Source: Halogeometricum sp. S3BR5-2
GTDB lineage: Archaea; Halobacteriota; Halobacteria; Halobacteriales; Haloferacaceae
Direction: 5' to 3'
Assembly: GCF_031624635.1 (NCBI RefSeq)
Contig: NZ_JAMQOQ010000008.1
Coordinates: forward strand, 62,001 to 126,000
Length of the DNA stretch: 64,000 nucleotides
In this document: positions 1 to 9,746 of the stretch, piece after piece
How positions within the stretch are numbered: the stretch's first letter is position 1
How the letters are laid out: every line of letters begins with the position of its first letter
The notes under the pieces: generated by a model
Told to the model about the DNA's origin: nothing
The model's database searches: none
Seen by the model: the letters and a program-made list of their open reading frames with translations, nothing else
Position numbers and translations under genes: made by a program

Positions 1-2702
1 AACTCCGGACTCGGGAGCTGAGCGATCCACTCGCCACGCGGGAGTGAACTGATCCGATTCTTGAACTCGACGGGATCCATCGCCTCGTGTGAGAGTGCCT
101 CGGCGATGTCGGCGTCGACGGCGATCTTCCCGACGAGCGGACTGCCGATGTTGTTCAGGACGTTCAGATAGACCTCGCGGTTGCCAGCCTCCTTCATCTG
201 CTCGGGGAACTGCGTCACGAGTTCGATGGATAGCCGGAACTCCCGCCCCTTTTCGAGCAGCGTCGTCAGCGTATCCGAGACGACGACGGAGGACGCTTCG
301 TCGATGAGCAGGTTCGCCACGTAGTCGTCCGGCTTGCGGGCCAGCTCGTCGCCGTCGCGACGCTTGACGGCGTCGTAAAGCTGCGTCAGAATAACGCCGG
401 TCATCACACGGGCGGCCTCGTCGCGGAGATCGCCGAGGTCGAAGATGACCACCTTGTCCTCGTCGAGGAGGTCGCGGAAGTCGAACTGCGACTGGGTATT
501 GTTGAAGATCCGTCGGAGGTGGGCGTCCTGCGTGATGTAGTCCATCCGGTTGCTGATGCCACTCACGACGTTCGAGAACGTCGCCGGGTTCGAGCGCAGG
601 TGTCGCTCCAGTTTCTCCGCGACTTGCGGGTCGCTGGCTCGCGGTGCATCTTCGGGTGTCGAATCTGGTGGGCCGGCGGCATGGAACTGGGTCACCGCCT
701 GCTCGAACTGGTCGTGGGTGAAGTAGTTCGTATCCTGCCGGAAGTGTCCGTTTTCGAGGCCGTACTCCTCGTCGTACATCGCCTTAATGAGGTACTTGAT
801 GAGCGTCGGCGAGGCGATGGCGTCCTCGTACCGCTCCGGCCCCATCACGAGCTTGATGAGCTCCTCGTAGTGGTCGGCTTTATCCTGGATCGCGTCGACG
901 CGACGGACTCCATCCTCGAGCGCCGGCGTAATGTCGAAGAACGCGAAGCCAGGCAGGATGTCAGGCACCGAGAAGTGGAGGACGTTCTCCTCGAGGTCCT
1001 CAGTCCCGAACCGCTTCGCGTGAGCCCGCATATAGTTCTCGGGGAGGTTCCCGCCCTTGGAGTCGATGAGGAACACTGGGCCCGTGGTATGGTCGTACAG
1101 GGAGAGCGCGTCGTTGATCAGCGCGACCGATTTACCGGCGCCGCTCTTCGCGAACCGGCCGACGTGAAACGGCAGCAAATGCGGAGGAATCCGCATCGGC
1201 TCTGACGTGGGCGTGCCGTCCTCCCCGAGCCCGCGGCCGATCGCCATCCCGGAGTCCGTGAACGCATCCATGTGGTCCTGCGCCGGGAGCGGCAGGGGCG
1301 TCCGGCTCTCGGGTTCGGCGTCGGACCCCCGCCCGCCCTCGGTCGTGAGGTCAGTCGCCGGTGGAACGACCACGAAGTTCGCCAACTCAGCCGGCCCGAG
1401 GACGAGATCGGGTCGTGTTTTCCGCCAGTCGCTCTTGGTAGCCAACGTAGCGTTGAGTACCCGGTCGGCGTGCTTCTTGGCCCGCCGCCCCTTTCGAAGC
1501 CCACGGCGAATGCGCTTCGGTCGGAGTCGATAGTGTGGCCCGTTCAGGTGGTCAAACACGGACCCGATATCGTCGAGACGATGGTCAACCCGCTCTCGTT
1601 GTCGGTCGGAGGTCACGAGAGAAAGTGCCCGCAAATTCACCGTGAACGTGTGCTGTGGCTCCTTCTCGTCGATAGCCTCGACTCGCTCCCGCCCACCGAT
1701 GTCGAGATACCGACGCTGTCGCCCGGTGTTCGACGGGCTCTGTGGTTCGTTCTCCGTATTCCCGAGGAGTTCTCCGAAGAACCAATCGACGACCCGGTCT
1801 TCGCCTTCACGGAGCTTCCGCTGGCGCTCTCGTGCCTCGTGCGTCCAGTCCGATTTCCGCTGAAAGAGTACCTGGAAGGCGATCGGGTGTTCGGCCCGGG
1901 TCAGCTGATCGATGAGTGACGCGAGCGGGGCCCGAGCGTGATCGTCATCGTCGTCTTCCGTATTCGTGAATTGGGGTAGTGTCGTCATCCAGTCTTCCCG
2001 CCGGGTAGCCTGCCCGTGCCAACTGATTCCGAGTGGGGTCGTCTCATCGACGGTCGGTTGCGCATGGGCCGGCTGGTGATCGGCATCGGGCTCGGAATTT
2101 GACGGATCAGCCGCTGTGGGCTCGTCACTCAAATCGGCCTCGAACAAGACTTCGTCCTCGTCCTGCGACGTAGTGCTCTCCGACAGTACACTTCCGCCAT
2201 CACCGACCGGTTCCTGCCCCGTCGAATCGAAGAGAGTCACGGGCTCTGAATCCGAATTCGGGTCTCCGGAGGATTCCTCAGCTATCCTGGGGTTCATTCC
2301 GTGGCTATCGTCTCCTCCGGCACTGTAGTCCTGAGACGGGTCTGCTGTCGATGGGAGTAGCTTCGCTTCCAAGTCAAGGGTGACCCGCTCGAACGTGACG
2401 GTCGGAGGATACAGCGTCCGGAGGCGTTCCTCGAAGGCATCCAGCCGGCGGTCGGCCCCGTAATAGAACTCGACCGGCTCGTCTGCCCCCTCACTCACTG
2501 CGAGGAACTCGAACACCGGTGGCGGATCGCCGAAGGGACCGATACTTGCGAGGAGTCCGTCGTTGCCAGCATCAAGGCCGTGGAGGCCAGCCAGCTGACG
2601 GACGACGGTCTCCGGCGCGAGATCGCTCCGGGAGGGAGTGATCCGGATATACTCGTTACCGTTAGCCACTGTCGGGAGTTCTGACGGGGTCTGCTCAGTC
2701 AT
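1..2702 (-). CDS. VirD4/TraG-type conjugation ATPase (partial, C-terminus beyond the window)
   Basis: The frame reads open from an ATG at 2702 to the window edge, at least 900 residues. A long acidic, low-complexity N-terminal half is followed by a P-loop NTPase: Walker A SGAGKS with Lys near residue 524 (DNA about 1125-1145) and Walker B LLIDEA with Asp near residue 801 (DNA about 297-308). This domain arrangement fits TraG/VirD4/HerA-like ATPases that couple DNA to a conjugation pore. The start overlaps the stop of the upstream VirB4-like gene by 8 nt, so the two are translationally coupled. The coupling-protein role, as opposed to a second VirB4-like motor, is inferred from the neighbours. 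No relaxase is visible, but it could lie to the left. Confidence 0.75.
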   Translation of the reverse strand, partial: MTEQTPSELPTVANGNEYIRITPSRSDLAPETVVRQLAGLHGLDAGNDGLLASIGPFGDPPPVFEFLAVSEGADEPVEFYYGADRRLDAFEERLRTLYPPTVTFERVTLDLEAKLLPSTADPSQDYSAGGDDSHGMNPRIAEESSGDPNSDSEPVTLFDSTGQEPVGDGGSVLSESTTSQDEDEVLFEADLSDEPTAADPSNSEPDADHQPAHAQPTVDETTPLGISWHGQATRREDWMTTLPQFTNTEDDDDDHARAPLASLIDQLTRAEHPIAFQVLFQRKSDWTHEARERQRKLREGEDRVVDWFFGELLGNTENEPQSPSNTGRQRRYLDIGGRERVEAIDEKEPQHTFTVNLRALSLVTSDRQRERVDHRLDDIGSVFDHLNGPHYRLRPKRIRRGLRKGRRAKKHADRVLNATLATKSDWRKTRPDLVLGPAELANFVVVPPATDLTTEGGRGSDAEPESRTPLPLPAQDHMDAFTDSGMAIGRGLGEDGTPTSEPMRIPPHLLPFHVGRFAKSGAGKSVALINDALSLYDHTTGPVFLIDSKGGNLPENYMRAHAKRFGTEDLEENVLHFSVPDILPGFAFFDITPALEDGVRRVDAIQDKADHYEELIKLVMGPERYEDAIASPTLIKYLIKAMYDEEYGLENGHFRQDTNYFTHDQFEQAVTQFHAAGPPDSTPEDAPRASDPQVAEKLERHLRSNPATFSNVVSGISNRMDYITQDAHLRRIFNNTQSQFDFRDLLDEDKVVIFDLGDLRDEAARVMTGVILTQLYDAVKRRDGDELARKPDDYVANLLIDEASSVVVSDTLTTLLEKGREFRLSIELVTQFPEQMKEAGNREVYLNVLNNIGSPLVGKIAVDADIAEALSHEAMDPVEFKNRISSLPRGEWIAQLPSPE

Positions 2703-4779
2703 CCTCCTGAGAGGTAGTGCTAGTTGGTTCACCGCCGTCGGCACGCGTGCCGGCGGGTCGGCTATCTGGATTCGTCACGCTCGTCGTCGGTTCGGGCTCG
2801 AGCTCGGCCACGTCCGCAGCGCCTCCGTCGATGACGTGGGCCTCGTAGTCGCTCGCCCGAATTCGGAGTGGGAACCAGCCCTCCTGGTCGATGCCGACGA
2901 GCGCTTCCGAGTAGCCGTCCTCGTCCTCGCCGGCCTTCGCGGAGGTGACCCAGTTCACCTGGCGCTCGCTGAGGTCGAACCACTTGGCGATCTTCTCTTT
3001 CTCCTCGTTGACGCGGTGGAGGACGGTCAGCGAACAGAGGTTCGCGATGGTTCGTGCCTCCGGCGTCAGCGCGAATTCGCCCCCCGTTTGCGTGATGAAT
3101 TCGAGGCTCAGATCGAAGTGGCGGCTGTGTCGGACGGCCGTCTCCAGGAAGTCCAGCGAGACAGCGTCGTTCATCAGGTAGTGCGCCTCGTCGATACAGA
3201 AGACGACGCGCTTGTCGGTCTGCTTGACCCGCTCGTAGACGCTGTTGAACAGCACCTGCATCATCAGGCTGGTTTCCGCTCGGCCACGGGTGCCCTCCTC
3301 TTGGTGGAGATCGAGGTAGATGACCTTCGAATCGAGGTCGAACTCTGAGGGGCGGGCCAGATTCTCGAGTTCACCGCCTTCGCGGAACGACGGCCGGAGG
3401 TCCTTCAGCAGCGACTGGGCATCGGACTGGACGGCTTCCTGCTCCCCATCCGTGACGTACCCGTACTCTTCGGGATCTTCCACCATCTCTTCGAGGACCG
3501 TGATGACGTCGTGAATGGTGGGCGAGTCCCGGGTGTGCGTCTCCGGATCGCGGGTGATTCCGCGCTTCTCGTAGGCTTCCTGGACGGCCCGCCGGAGCGT
3601 CTGGTTGCGCTCGCCGAGCGGATGGTCCGCGACGTGCTCGAAGAACGTCGCGAAAAAGGTCATCACCCAGTTGATCTGTTCGCCCCACGGGTCGATGTCG
3701 TCGACCTCCTGCAGGACGTGGTCCGGCGTCGGTTTGATTTCCAGCGGGTTCAGCCCCCGCCGGCCACCGACCGTGATGCGCTCGCCATCGAGTGCCTCGT
3801 TGACGCCGGCGAACCCCCGCATCGGGTCGAGCATAATGACGACCGTATCCTCGTCGAACATCGCGCGCCGCACCAACCGGAGCTTGGTCGCGAACGATTT
3901 GCCCGCGCCGAGCCGGCCGATAACCATCATACAGTAACCGGTTTGCCGCTTGAATCGGTCGAGGATGAGTGGACTCGAATTCAGCGCGTACGTTCCGTAC
4001 TCGATGCCGGGTTCCGCAAACGCACCGGAAACGAAGGGGAACATCGCGCCGACCGCCCCACCGAGCATCGGCGTCTTGCTGTCGAGCGTCTCGTTGAACT
4101 GATCGAGGGCGATTGGGCTCGCTGAGGTGAACGTCTTCAGCTGTGACCACCGGGGCGTCACCGGCGTCAGATTCGCAGGCGCTTGTCGGGCTGTCGTCGA
4201 CACCGACTCGGCGTCGATGTTCCCGCGGTCGTCGCCTCTGACCGTGAGATACATCGAGACGTCGAACGCCTGCATCGTCGTGTTCCGAAGGACGTCGTAC
4301 ATCTCCTGGTGGTCCTCGAGGTCTTTCTCGACGCCCCGGGCGCTCGCACGATGCTTTTCGGTCAGGTACTCGTAGTCGGCTTCGAGGTCCTCGATCTTGT
4401 TCTCCAGCGAATCCAACGTCTCTCGCGTATCACGAGGATCGATGTGGATGCTGACATCTGTCTGTTGGGTCTCGGCGGCCGCGTACAGTTTTTCGAGGAA
4501 GCCGTCCATCGGAGCATCGGGATACTCACCGACCCACAGACTCTGCGCCCACTGGGTGTCAGTCTGGAGGGCGCTGGGCGTTCGCTCGATACTCGACGGC
4601 GAGACGACGGTCTGATGGATCTCGGGGATGCCGTCGACTGCCTCACCGTCGGCCTCGTAGTCCACGGTAAACTGTGATTCAGCATCTTCCCCCTCTTCGT
4701 CAGGGGCCTCGTCTGCCGTGGCCTCGTCGTCGGTTTCCGAACTATCCGAGCTGGTGAACGGAAGCAGGTTTCCAATCAT
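2695..4779 (-). CDS. VirB4/TraC-type secretion ATPase
   Basis: This 694-residue protein has an acidic N-terminal tail, a coiled-coil-prone stretch around residues 118-165 and a motor domain. Walker A GRLGAGKS lies at residues 288-295. Walker B VVFCIDEAH lies at about 525-533, and a TQTGGE segment follows it. This is the plan of VirB4 ATPases, which energise type IV secretion and conjugation at the inner face of the membrane. The ATG overlaps the PrgI-like gene's stop by 4 nt (ATGA), and the VirD4-like gene follows with an 8-nt overlap. The family is clear; the substrate, presumably DNA, is inferred. Confidence 0.85.
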   Translation of the reverse strand: MIGNLLPFTSSDSSETDDEATADEAPDEEGEDAESQFTVDYEADGEAVDGIPEIHQTVVSPSSIERTPSALQTDTQWAQSLWVGEYPDAPMDGFLEKLYAAAETQQTDVSIHIDPRDTRETLDSLENKIEDLEADYEYLTEKHRASARGVEKDLEDHQEMYDVLRNTTMQAFDVSMYLTVRGDDRGNIDAESVSTTARQAPANLTPVTPRWSQLKTFTSASPIALDQFNETLDSKTPMLGGAVGAMFPFVSGAFAEPGIEYGTYALNSSPLILDRFKRQTGYCMMVIGRLGAGKSFATKLRLVRRAMFDEDTVVIMLDPMRGFAGVNEALDGERITVGGRRGLNPLEIKPTPDHVLQEVDDIDPWGEQINWVMTFFATFFEHVADHPLGERNQTLRRAVQEAYEKRGITRDPETHTRDSPTIHDVITVLEEMVEDPEEYGYVTDGEQEAVQSDAQSLLKDLRPSFREGGELENLARPSEFDLDSKVIYLDLHQEEGTRGRAETSLMMQVLFNSVYERVKQTDKRVVFCIDEAHYLMNDAVSLDFLETAVRHSRHFDLSLEFITQTGGEFALTPEARTIANLCSLTVLHRVNEEKEKIAKWFDLSERQVNWVTSAKAGEDEDGYSEALVGIDQEGWFPLRIRASDYEAHVIDGGAADVAELEPEPTTSVTNPDSRPAGTRADGGEPTSTTSQEDD

Positions 4780-5789
4780 GACTTGTTGATGACGGGGGAC
4801 GTTCGAAGCACCTGTTCGGGGTCGCCGTACTCGATTTCCGTGCCGGTCCAGTATTCCGCGATGAGGCGGGTGAGTTCGGCCGCATCAACGGGGCGCGTGT
4901 CACACCCCTCGATGCCGCGGAGGCCGCGCTCGACCCGCCGGCGCCGCTCGTCCAGTTCCTCAAGCATCGCGGCTCGCTCTTCCTCCTCCGGCGGCGCCGT
5001 GACAATCTGGATGAGGATGCCCAGTACAGGAATCCCAGCGAGCTTTTCGAGGAGGCTGGCCCGTTCGTATCGGACCTCCTCAGGTCGCACCGGAATCAGG
5101 ACGTAGTGGTCGCGAATGGTCATCTGACGCTGCGCCAGCTCCCGGTCGTACCAGTCGACGTAGTGCTCGATGAGCGCCTGGAGTTTCTCGTTCGATTTGA
5201 CGTCCGGGTCGCTCAACCGGTCTTCGTACCGCCCGACGTACTCGTCGGCGGGGAACGCCTGCGTCGTCGAGTAAATCTGGATCGGGAACTCGACGGTCGT
5301 ATTGACGAAGTCCTGGAAGGCCTCCGCCTTCTGGGCCCACTCCTCGTCGGTCGCGAGCGCCATCGTCGGTGGCGACACCTGAACGGCTCCGACAAGGGCC
5401 CGGTCTGTCCGCTCGATGGCGTCGTGTCGCGGGTAGACGCGCTCGACGTGGGTGTACTCCTTCGCCTCCTCGTGAGCGATCTCCGTCTCGCTGCGATGGA
5501 AGTTCACGAACAGGCCGAGCCAGTCGAGACTGTTGGTATAGCCGGGGGTGAGGTAGACGAACAGCCCACCGAAGGCGATTGCAATCGCTGCGAGTGGGAT
5601 GGTCAGCGCGGACACCGGAATGCCGCGAACGGTGAGTGACGGTGGGATAACGACCTGCGTCACCAAGACTACCAGTACGCCGGGAAGGCCCGCAACGGCT
5701 AGGTCCGTCAGCGAGTACTTCCCGAGGAACTGGGTGTCGGTACCGAGTGACTTCGGAATGCGTTTTGCGGGGTCAGTTGCGGAGCTCAT
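4776..5789 (-). CDS. PrgI/VirB3-like conjugation membrane protein
   Basis: This 337-residue protein has two adjacent hydrophobic segments between residues about 28 and 90, then a soluble domain rich in Arg/Glu that includes a charged helix near residues 265-290. It sits directly upstream of the VirB4-like ATPase with a 4-nt overlap. VirB3/PrgI-type proteins normally occupy that position, membrane-anchored and binding the ATPase. No catalytic motif is visible. The assignment rests on topology, length and position more than on a diagnostic motif. It could equally be described as a haloarchaeal TraC N-terminal-like partner split from the motor protein. Confidence 0.6.
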   Translation of the reverse strand: MSSATDPAKRIPKSLGTDTQFLGKYSLTDLAVAGLPGVLVVLVTQVVIPPSLTVRGIPVSALTIPLAAIAIAFGGLFVYLTPGYTNSLDWLGLFVNFHRSETEIAHEEAKEYTHVERVYPRHDAIERTDRALVGAVQVSPPTMALATDEEWAQKAEAFQDFVNTTVEFPIQIYSTTQAFPADEYVGRYEDRLSDPDVKSNEKLQALIEHYVDWYDRELAQRQMTIRDHYVLIPVRPEEVRYERASLLEKLAGIPVLGILIQIVTAPPEEEERAAMLEELDERRRRVERGLRGIEGCDTRPVDAAELTRLIAEYWTGTEIEYGDPEQVLRTSPVINKS

Positions 5790-5795
5790 GGGTTG

Positions 5796-7151
5796 TTAGT
5801 GGATGTAGCGTGGCGGTTCGTCAGCCGAATCGCGGGATCGGTCCCTAGTTTCAGGATCTCTGAACTGATCTTGGTTACTACGGTCGTATGCGTCTCCTCC
5901 AGAGTCTGTACTGCCAGTCTCAGATGGGGAACTCGCTCCTCCCCCTCCGAGGTTCCCTCCGCTATTCCCCCCGCTCCCATTCTCGGGATTCCGGAGGCGG
6001 GACCCAACATTGTTCAAACGTTGACCGGCTGAATGTGCTCGCGAACCTCCCGAGTCGAAGACATATTGACCACTCTGGGTGATTGCGGGTTCATCCCGAA
6101 GTCCTCTCACAAAGTTCCGACTGCCCTGTTTTCCTGTGTTGATCCCCTGCTTAACCCGACGGGCACGATTTTTAGCCCGTTGGGCGGAGAAGTGATGGGC
6201 CATCCGGTCGCCAATGAAAAACAGGGCTCCAGCCTGCCAGAAGAGCACTAGTGGCGACACGAGAGCCAAGAAAGGAATCACAAGTGCTGATATCCATATT
6301 CCGATCCCACCGAGCGTCGGCCCAGCACTGGTTCCGAGCAAATCACCTAGCCGGAAGAGGAGGGCCACAGGAACCGTCATAAAGAGGAAGGGAACGTAGA
6401 AACTGGCGAGCTTCTTCATAAACTTCGAGACGAGCTTGAACGGGCCCACACCCGGAATCCAGAGAACGATCAGCAGAGGCATCAGGAGGACATAGAGATA
6501 GAGTGCGTGCTGTCTAACCAGGTAAATCAGGGCAATTAGCAGGAAGAGGATGATGTCGACTGCCCAGCTCAGGACGAGTCCGATAAGACCGATAGCACTG
6601 AAGGACAGAGTCTGGAACCAACTGATATTGGATAGACTCGGGGTCAGGAAACCACTCAACGCATCGATGAACCGGAGCGAAAGCGCAGCCATCCACCACC
6701 ATGAGAGAATCCCCAAGAGACCAGCGAAGGCCCGCTTCTTGAGCTTAGATCGATGGTAGCTGCTGAAGAGATGGCTGGTCGATTCGAAGAAAATAACCAA
6801 TCCAATCGACAGCCCATAGAGGGAAAGCGAGAGCGGGATGATCGTGCCCCAGTAGTAATCGTAGATGTTGGGCCAAGGTCCATTGGATGGACGGCTGAAC
6901 GTAGAATCTGGATGAGGAGTCCCGACAACAAGCCTGGCAAGTGAATCTCCGAGACTCCGGATGGTTTCAACCGGACTAAACAGAGCTCGCAGTAGCTGCC
7001 GGAAGGCCTCTATAATAATGTCGACTAATGCTCCTCCACCTCCGGAAGCACCGCTTTGTGCAAGCGCTGGTTGGGTTGCTAATAATAACAGAACCACAGA
7101 GGCACAGACGATCGTAGAGACCCTCCTGAGACTAGGACGCATCGTTCTCAC
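5796..7151 (-). CDS. VirB6/TrbL-like polytopic channel protein
   Basis: This 451-residue protein begins with a signal peptide (residues about 1-31, ending ALA-QSG). Several long hydrophobic helices between about 95 and 320 follow, then a hydrophilic Gly/Ser/Arg-rich tail from about 325 to the end. The design of a signal peptide, 5-7 TM helices and a disordered cytoplasmic tail is that of VirB6/TrbL inner-membrane channel components. Its stop is 6 nt from the PrgI-like start. The chosen start overlaps the upstream lipoprotein by 20 nt; an in-frame ATG at 7142 would shorten the overlap. Base composition is visibly less G+C-rich than the ATPase genes downstream. Confidence 0.6.
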   Translation of the reverse strand: MRTMRPSLRRVSTIVCASVVLLLLATQPALAQSGASGGGGALVDIIIEAFRQLLRALFSPVETIRSLGDSLARLVVGTPHPDSTFSRPSNGPWPNIYDYYWGTIIPLSLSLYGLSIGLVIFFESTSHLFSSYHRSKLKKRAFAGLLGILSWWWMAALSLRFIDALSGFLTPSLSNISWFQTLSFSAIGLIGLVLSWAVDIILFLLIALIYLVRQHALYLYVLLMPLLIVLWIPGVGPFKLVSKFMKKLASFYVPFLFMTVPVALLFRLGDLLGTSAGPTLGGIGIWISALVIPFLALVSPLVLFWQAGALFFIGDRMAHHFSAQRAKNRARRVKQGINTGKQGSRNFVRGLRDEPAITQSGQYVFDSGGSRAHSAGQRLNNVGSRLRNPENGSGGNSGGNLGGGGASSPSETGSTDSGGDAYDRSNQDQFRDPETRDRSRDSADEPPRYIH

Positions 7152-8043
7152 CTCCGGCGATGAGCTCTGCTGTGATCTCAGAACAGGTGTACGTGTCTGA
7201 AGTCCCGATACCTGACCGCTCTCCGTTGAGAGACACTTCTATCGTTTGTTCGAGTGAAGAACCGACTACTGTTCCAACGACAGCCACGAATTCAACCGCT
7301 TGACCGTCACAGGTCTGCTCTGTCGAATCGTCGTCAGTGAATACAATCGGTGGGGTGTTACCCACAAAATCAACAGCCTCCCCCGGACCGATGATGTTCT
7401 CCACTGGATCTTCGGGAGTAATGAACTGCGGAATCCCCTTCCTGTCGTTGAGTTCCGCATTGGCTGCTTCGTTAGGTGCATCTCGATAGACGATCTGATA
7501 GGGCCACGTTGGCGCAGTTCCAGTGTTCCTGATAGTTAACGCGAGATTTCCTCGGTTTGCTCCCTCTTGGTAATGGGATGCTTCCGTAAGTTGGAGATTT
7601 GGCTGCATCTCCAGCTCTCTGCTTTGAGAGGACTCTTCTCTGACTGCGGTCAGCTCGTACGTACCAGGATTGTAGTGTTCATAGTCTCCCAGTCCAGGCT
7701 GAATATCCATTACTCGGAGTCGAACCGTCGTGGCGCCCTCCGCAACGTCGGCTTGGGTGTAGAGACTTCCATCAGGAGCGATGAGATTGAGACGGCTGAC
7801 GTCGTGGTCCTGACTAAGTGTCACAACGAGTTCGGGGCCATCAAAACGGGTCTCTTCGAACACCGAATCCTCAGACGGTGAGGAGGTCGTAGCTGGCGAT
7901 TCGGAATTGTTCCCTTGGTTGCCATTTCCAGCACAACCTGCTAATCCACCTATTATCGCCGTCCCGGACCACGCCAAGAGACGCCGTCGGCTAACGCACT
8001 GTTCCGACTCAGAGTCGTGAGTTGTGAGGTGTTTTCCCGACAT
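7132..8043 (-). CDS. Tat-type lipoprotein of the conjugation cluster
   Basis: The protein has 303 residues from the ATG at 8043. The N-terminus carries a twin-arginine motif (SRRRLLAW, residues about 18-25), a hydrophobic stretch and a lipobox ending in Cys37 (LAGC), followed by a Gly/Asn/Ser linker. The mature part looks like beta-rich extracellular domains with no catalytic motif, and no family was recognised. The start is supported by GGAGGT seven nucleotides upstream of 8043; a second ATG at 8046 is also possible. The stop of the upstream surface-protein gene overlaps these ATGs. It is probably a surface-anchored component of the transfer apparatus, inferred from its position. Confidence 0.65.
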   Translation of the reverse strand: MSGKHLTTHDSESEQCVSRRRLLAWSGTAIIGGLAGCAGNGNQGNNSESPATTSSPSEDSVFEETRFDGPELVVTLSQDHDVSRLNLIAPDGSLYTQADVAEGATTVRLRVMDIQPGLGDYEHYNPGTYELTAVREESSQSRELEMQPNLQLTEASHYQEGANRGNLALTIRNTGTAPTWPYQIVYRDAPNEAANAELNDRKGIPQFITPEDPVENIIGPGEAVDFVGNTPPIVFTDDDSTEQTCDGQAVEFVAVVGTVVGSSLEQTIEVSLNGERSGIGTSDTYTCSEITAELIAGGENDAS

Positions 8044-9746
8044 CATAGTGACCTCCATGGGGGCCAAATCCTCCAGCCAGTGATGCGGTCAACGAAGAAT
8101 ACCGCAAGGAGGAACAGCGAGACTGGGACGCCGATTCGGAACAGCGTCGACAGGATTTGGAGTACGGTCCCTTGTAGCAGGACAGTGTCCGAGTCGCTGG
8201 TATATCCCGGGGAATTTAGCCACCAGTGACCGGGTTCATATCGGGCCGACACACCGCCTGGGGGCCGTTCGATCGTCGTCGTGACGGTTCCATTGCCGGT
8301 CGTGTTCACCCGCTGCCCGTTGACGACAACGTAGCCGTCCCGTTCGGCGGTGTTGATTGGTGCGTCGGTATTCGCGTTCAGGAGCGTAACCCGGACGGTG
8401 ACGGTGTCTTCGGTCTGGTTCACCACCCCAAGGGTGAGGTTGCTCTCGTAGATCTGGATTCGAGCGAACTCATCGGCGGGCCGCTCTGCCTCGACACCTC
8501 TGACGAGTCCCCACGCACGGACGGTTTCGGGCTGCTCGTCGGTCGTGGCCCGGGTCGCGATGCCGTAGCTGGCGGTGTACGGTTCCGTGAGGACGTCCAG
8601 GTAAATGTTCGACGGGAGGGTCGGCGGCGACGTCGCCGTGCCGTACACGTCCAGTATCGTCACGTTCCGGCGAGGCGACGGCGTCGGCCCCGTCTCGATG
8701 GGGTACGCGTTCACCTGGAGTGGATGGAGCGGTGAGTGGGCGGTCCGCTGTCCGTCGTCCGAGCTGTAGACCAGTGTATCCCAGTCTTTGTCTCGGGCCG
8801 AGTAGAACCGCCAGACACCTCGGACGTCACCGTTGGGCAACTGGTAGCCGAGCCACGGCTGGTTCTTGTAGACGACGAGGCCGAGGTCGCCGTTTGGATA
8901 CTCGGCGATGAACCCTGATACCGCGAGGTCGTACTTCGTGACCTCAATAGAATCGGTTACCGTGACGGTCTCGGTCGGGTATGAGACGGAGCTCTCCCGG
9001 TTGGTACAATCGCCCTCGTCGTTGTGGGCGGTACACACTTCGACCTCCTTCCGAAGCCGGACGGAGATGTTCGCCTGGAGCGTGAGCTGGTGGTCCTCGC
9101 CGGCGTATCCATCCAAGGAGTACGAGAGTGCCGGCGTGTGGGAACCACCAGCCGTCGTCTCTTCGTCGCCGTCGACGAGGAGTTTCGTCTCCTCAACCTG
9201 GTGGCTCTCCAGACTCCAGTAGACGCGTCGATCGCCGGATGTGTCGTCAGGCGGCACCGCCACCCGGTAATCGACGGTCCCGCGGAGCGTCCCGTCTGGA
9301 GCGACGTAAAGCGGCTGTCTGGACGACGAGAGGCGCGCTCGGGTGGACGGCTGAACGGCGAACACCTCAGTATAGGCTTCCTTGATGAACTGGTCGCTGG
9401 TGAGGTCCGCATCTGGTGGATGGATCGACACGGAGCTGTTGGTCGCCGGGAACTCCTGGTGGTCACCACGGTTCCATCGCTCAACTGCCCGCGGGGGCGA
9501 ATCGAACGGGACATCAGTCCCCTCGCCAAGCTGCTCAACCGCCGACCCGTTACTCAGATTCGCACCGTCGGTCGCACCGTCTTGATCCCCCGACCACAGT
9601 TTGTGAAAGGTCTCCTCCGGGACGCCGTGGTCAGTACTATTTGGGGGATGGGCGCCCACTGGAACGGCGGCTGTCGATGCGACGAGGACGGCGGACATGA
9701 CGAGTGCGAATCCTGTTGCGTAGTTAGAACCCACAACTCGTGCCAC
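8043..9746 (-). CDS. Large surface-exposed membrane protein of the conjugation cluster
   Basis: This 567-residue protein has a signal-like hydrophobic N-terminus (residues about 10-33, ending VGA-HPP) and a long Ser/Thr/Asp-rich extracellular region. That region holds many Asn-X-Ser/Thr sequons (NSTD, NLSN, NISV, NVTI, NLTL, NTTGN) and a Cys pair near CTAHNDEGDC. A single C-terminal TM helix (about 525-555) ends in a short basic tail. The topology is of a type I glycoprotein that could form the outer part of a mating structure. The start overlaps the pilin-like gene by 23 nt; an internal Met at residue 17 is an alternative. No family was recognised. Confidence 0.6.
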   Translation of the reverse strand: MARVVGSNYATGFALVMSAVLVASTAAVPVGAHPPNSTDHGVPEETFHKLWSGDQDGATDGANLSNGSAVEQLGEGTDVPFDSPPRAVERWNRGDHQEFPATNSSVSIHPPDADLTSDQFIKEAYTEVFAVQPSTRARLSSSRQPLYVAPDGTLRGTVDYRVAVPPDDTSGDRRVYWSLESHQVEETKLLVDGDEETTAGGSHTPALSYSLDGYAGEDHQLTLQANISVRLRKEVEVCTAHNDEGDCTNRESSVSYPTETVTVTDSIEVTKYDLAVSGFIAEYPNGDLGLVVYKNQPWLGYQLPNGDVRGVWRFYSARDKDWDTLVYSSDDGQRTAHSPLHPLQVNAYPIETGPTPSPRRNVTILDVYGTATSPPTLPSNIYLDVLTEPYTASYGIATRATTDEQPETVRAWGLVRGVEAERPADEFARIQIYESNLTLGVVNQTEDTVTVRVTLLNANTDAPINTAERDGYVVVNGQRVNTTGNGTVTTTIERPPGGVSARYEPGHWWLNSPGYTSDSDTVLLQGTVLQILSTLFRIGVPVSLFLLAVFFVDRITGWRIWPPWRSL

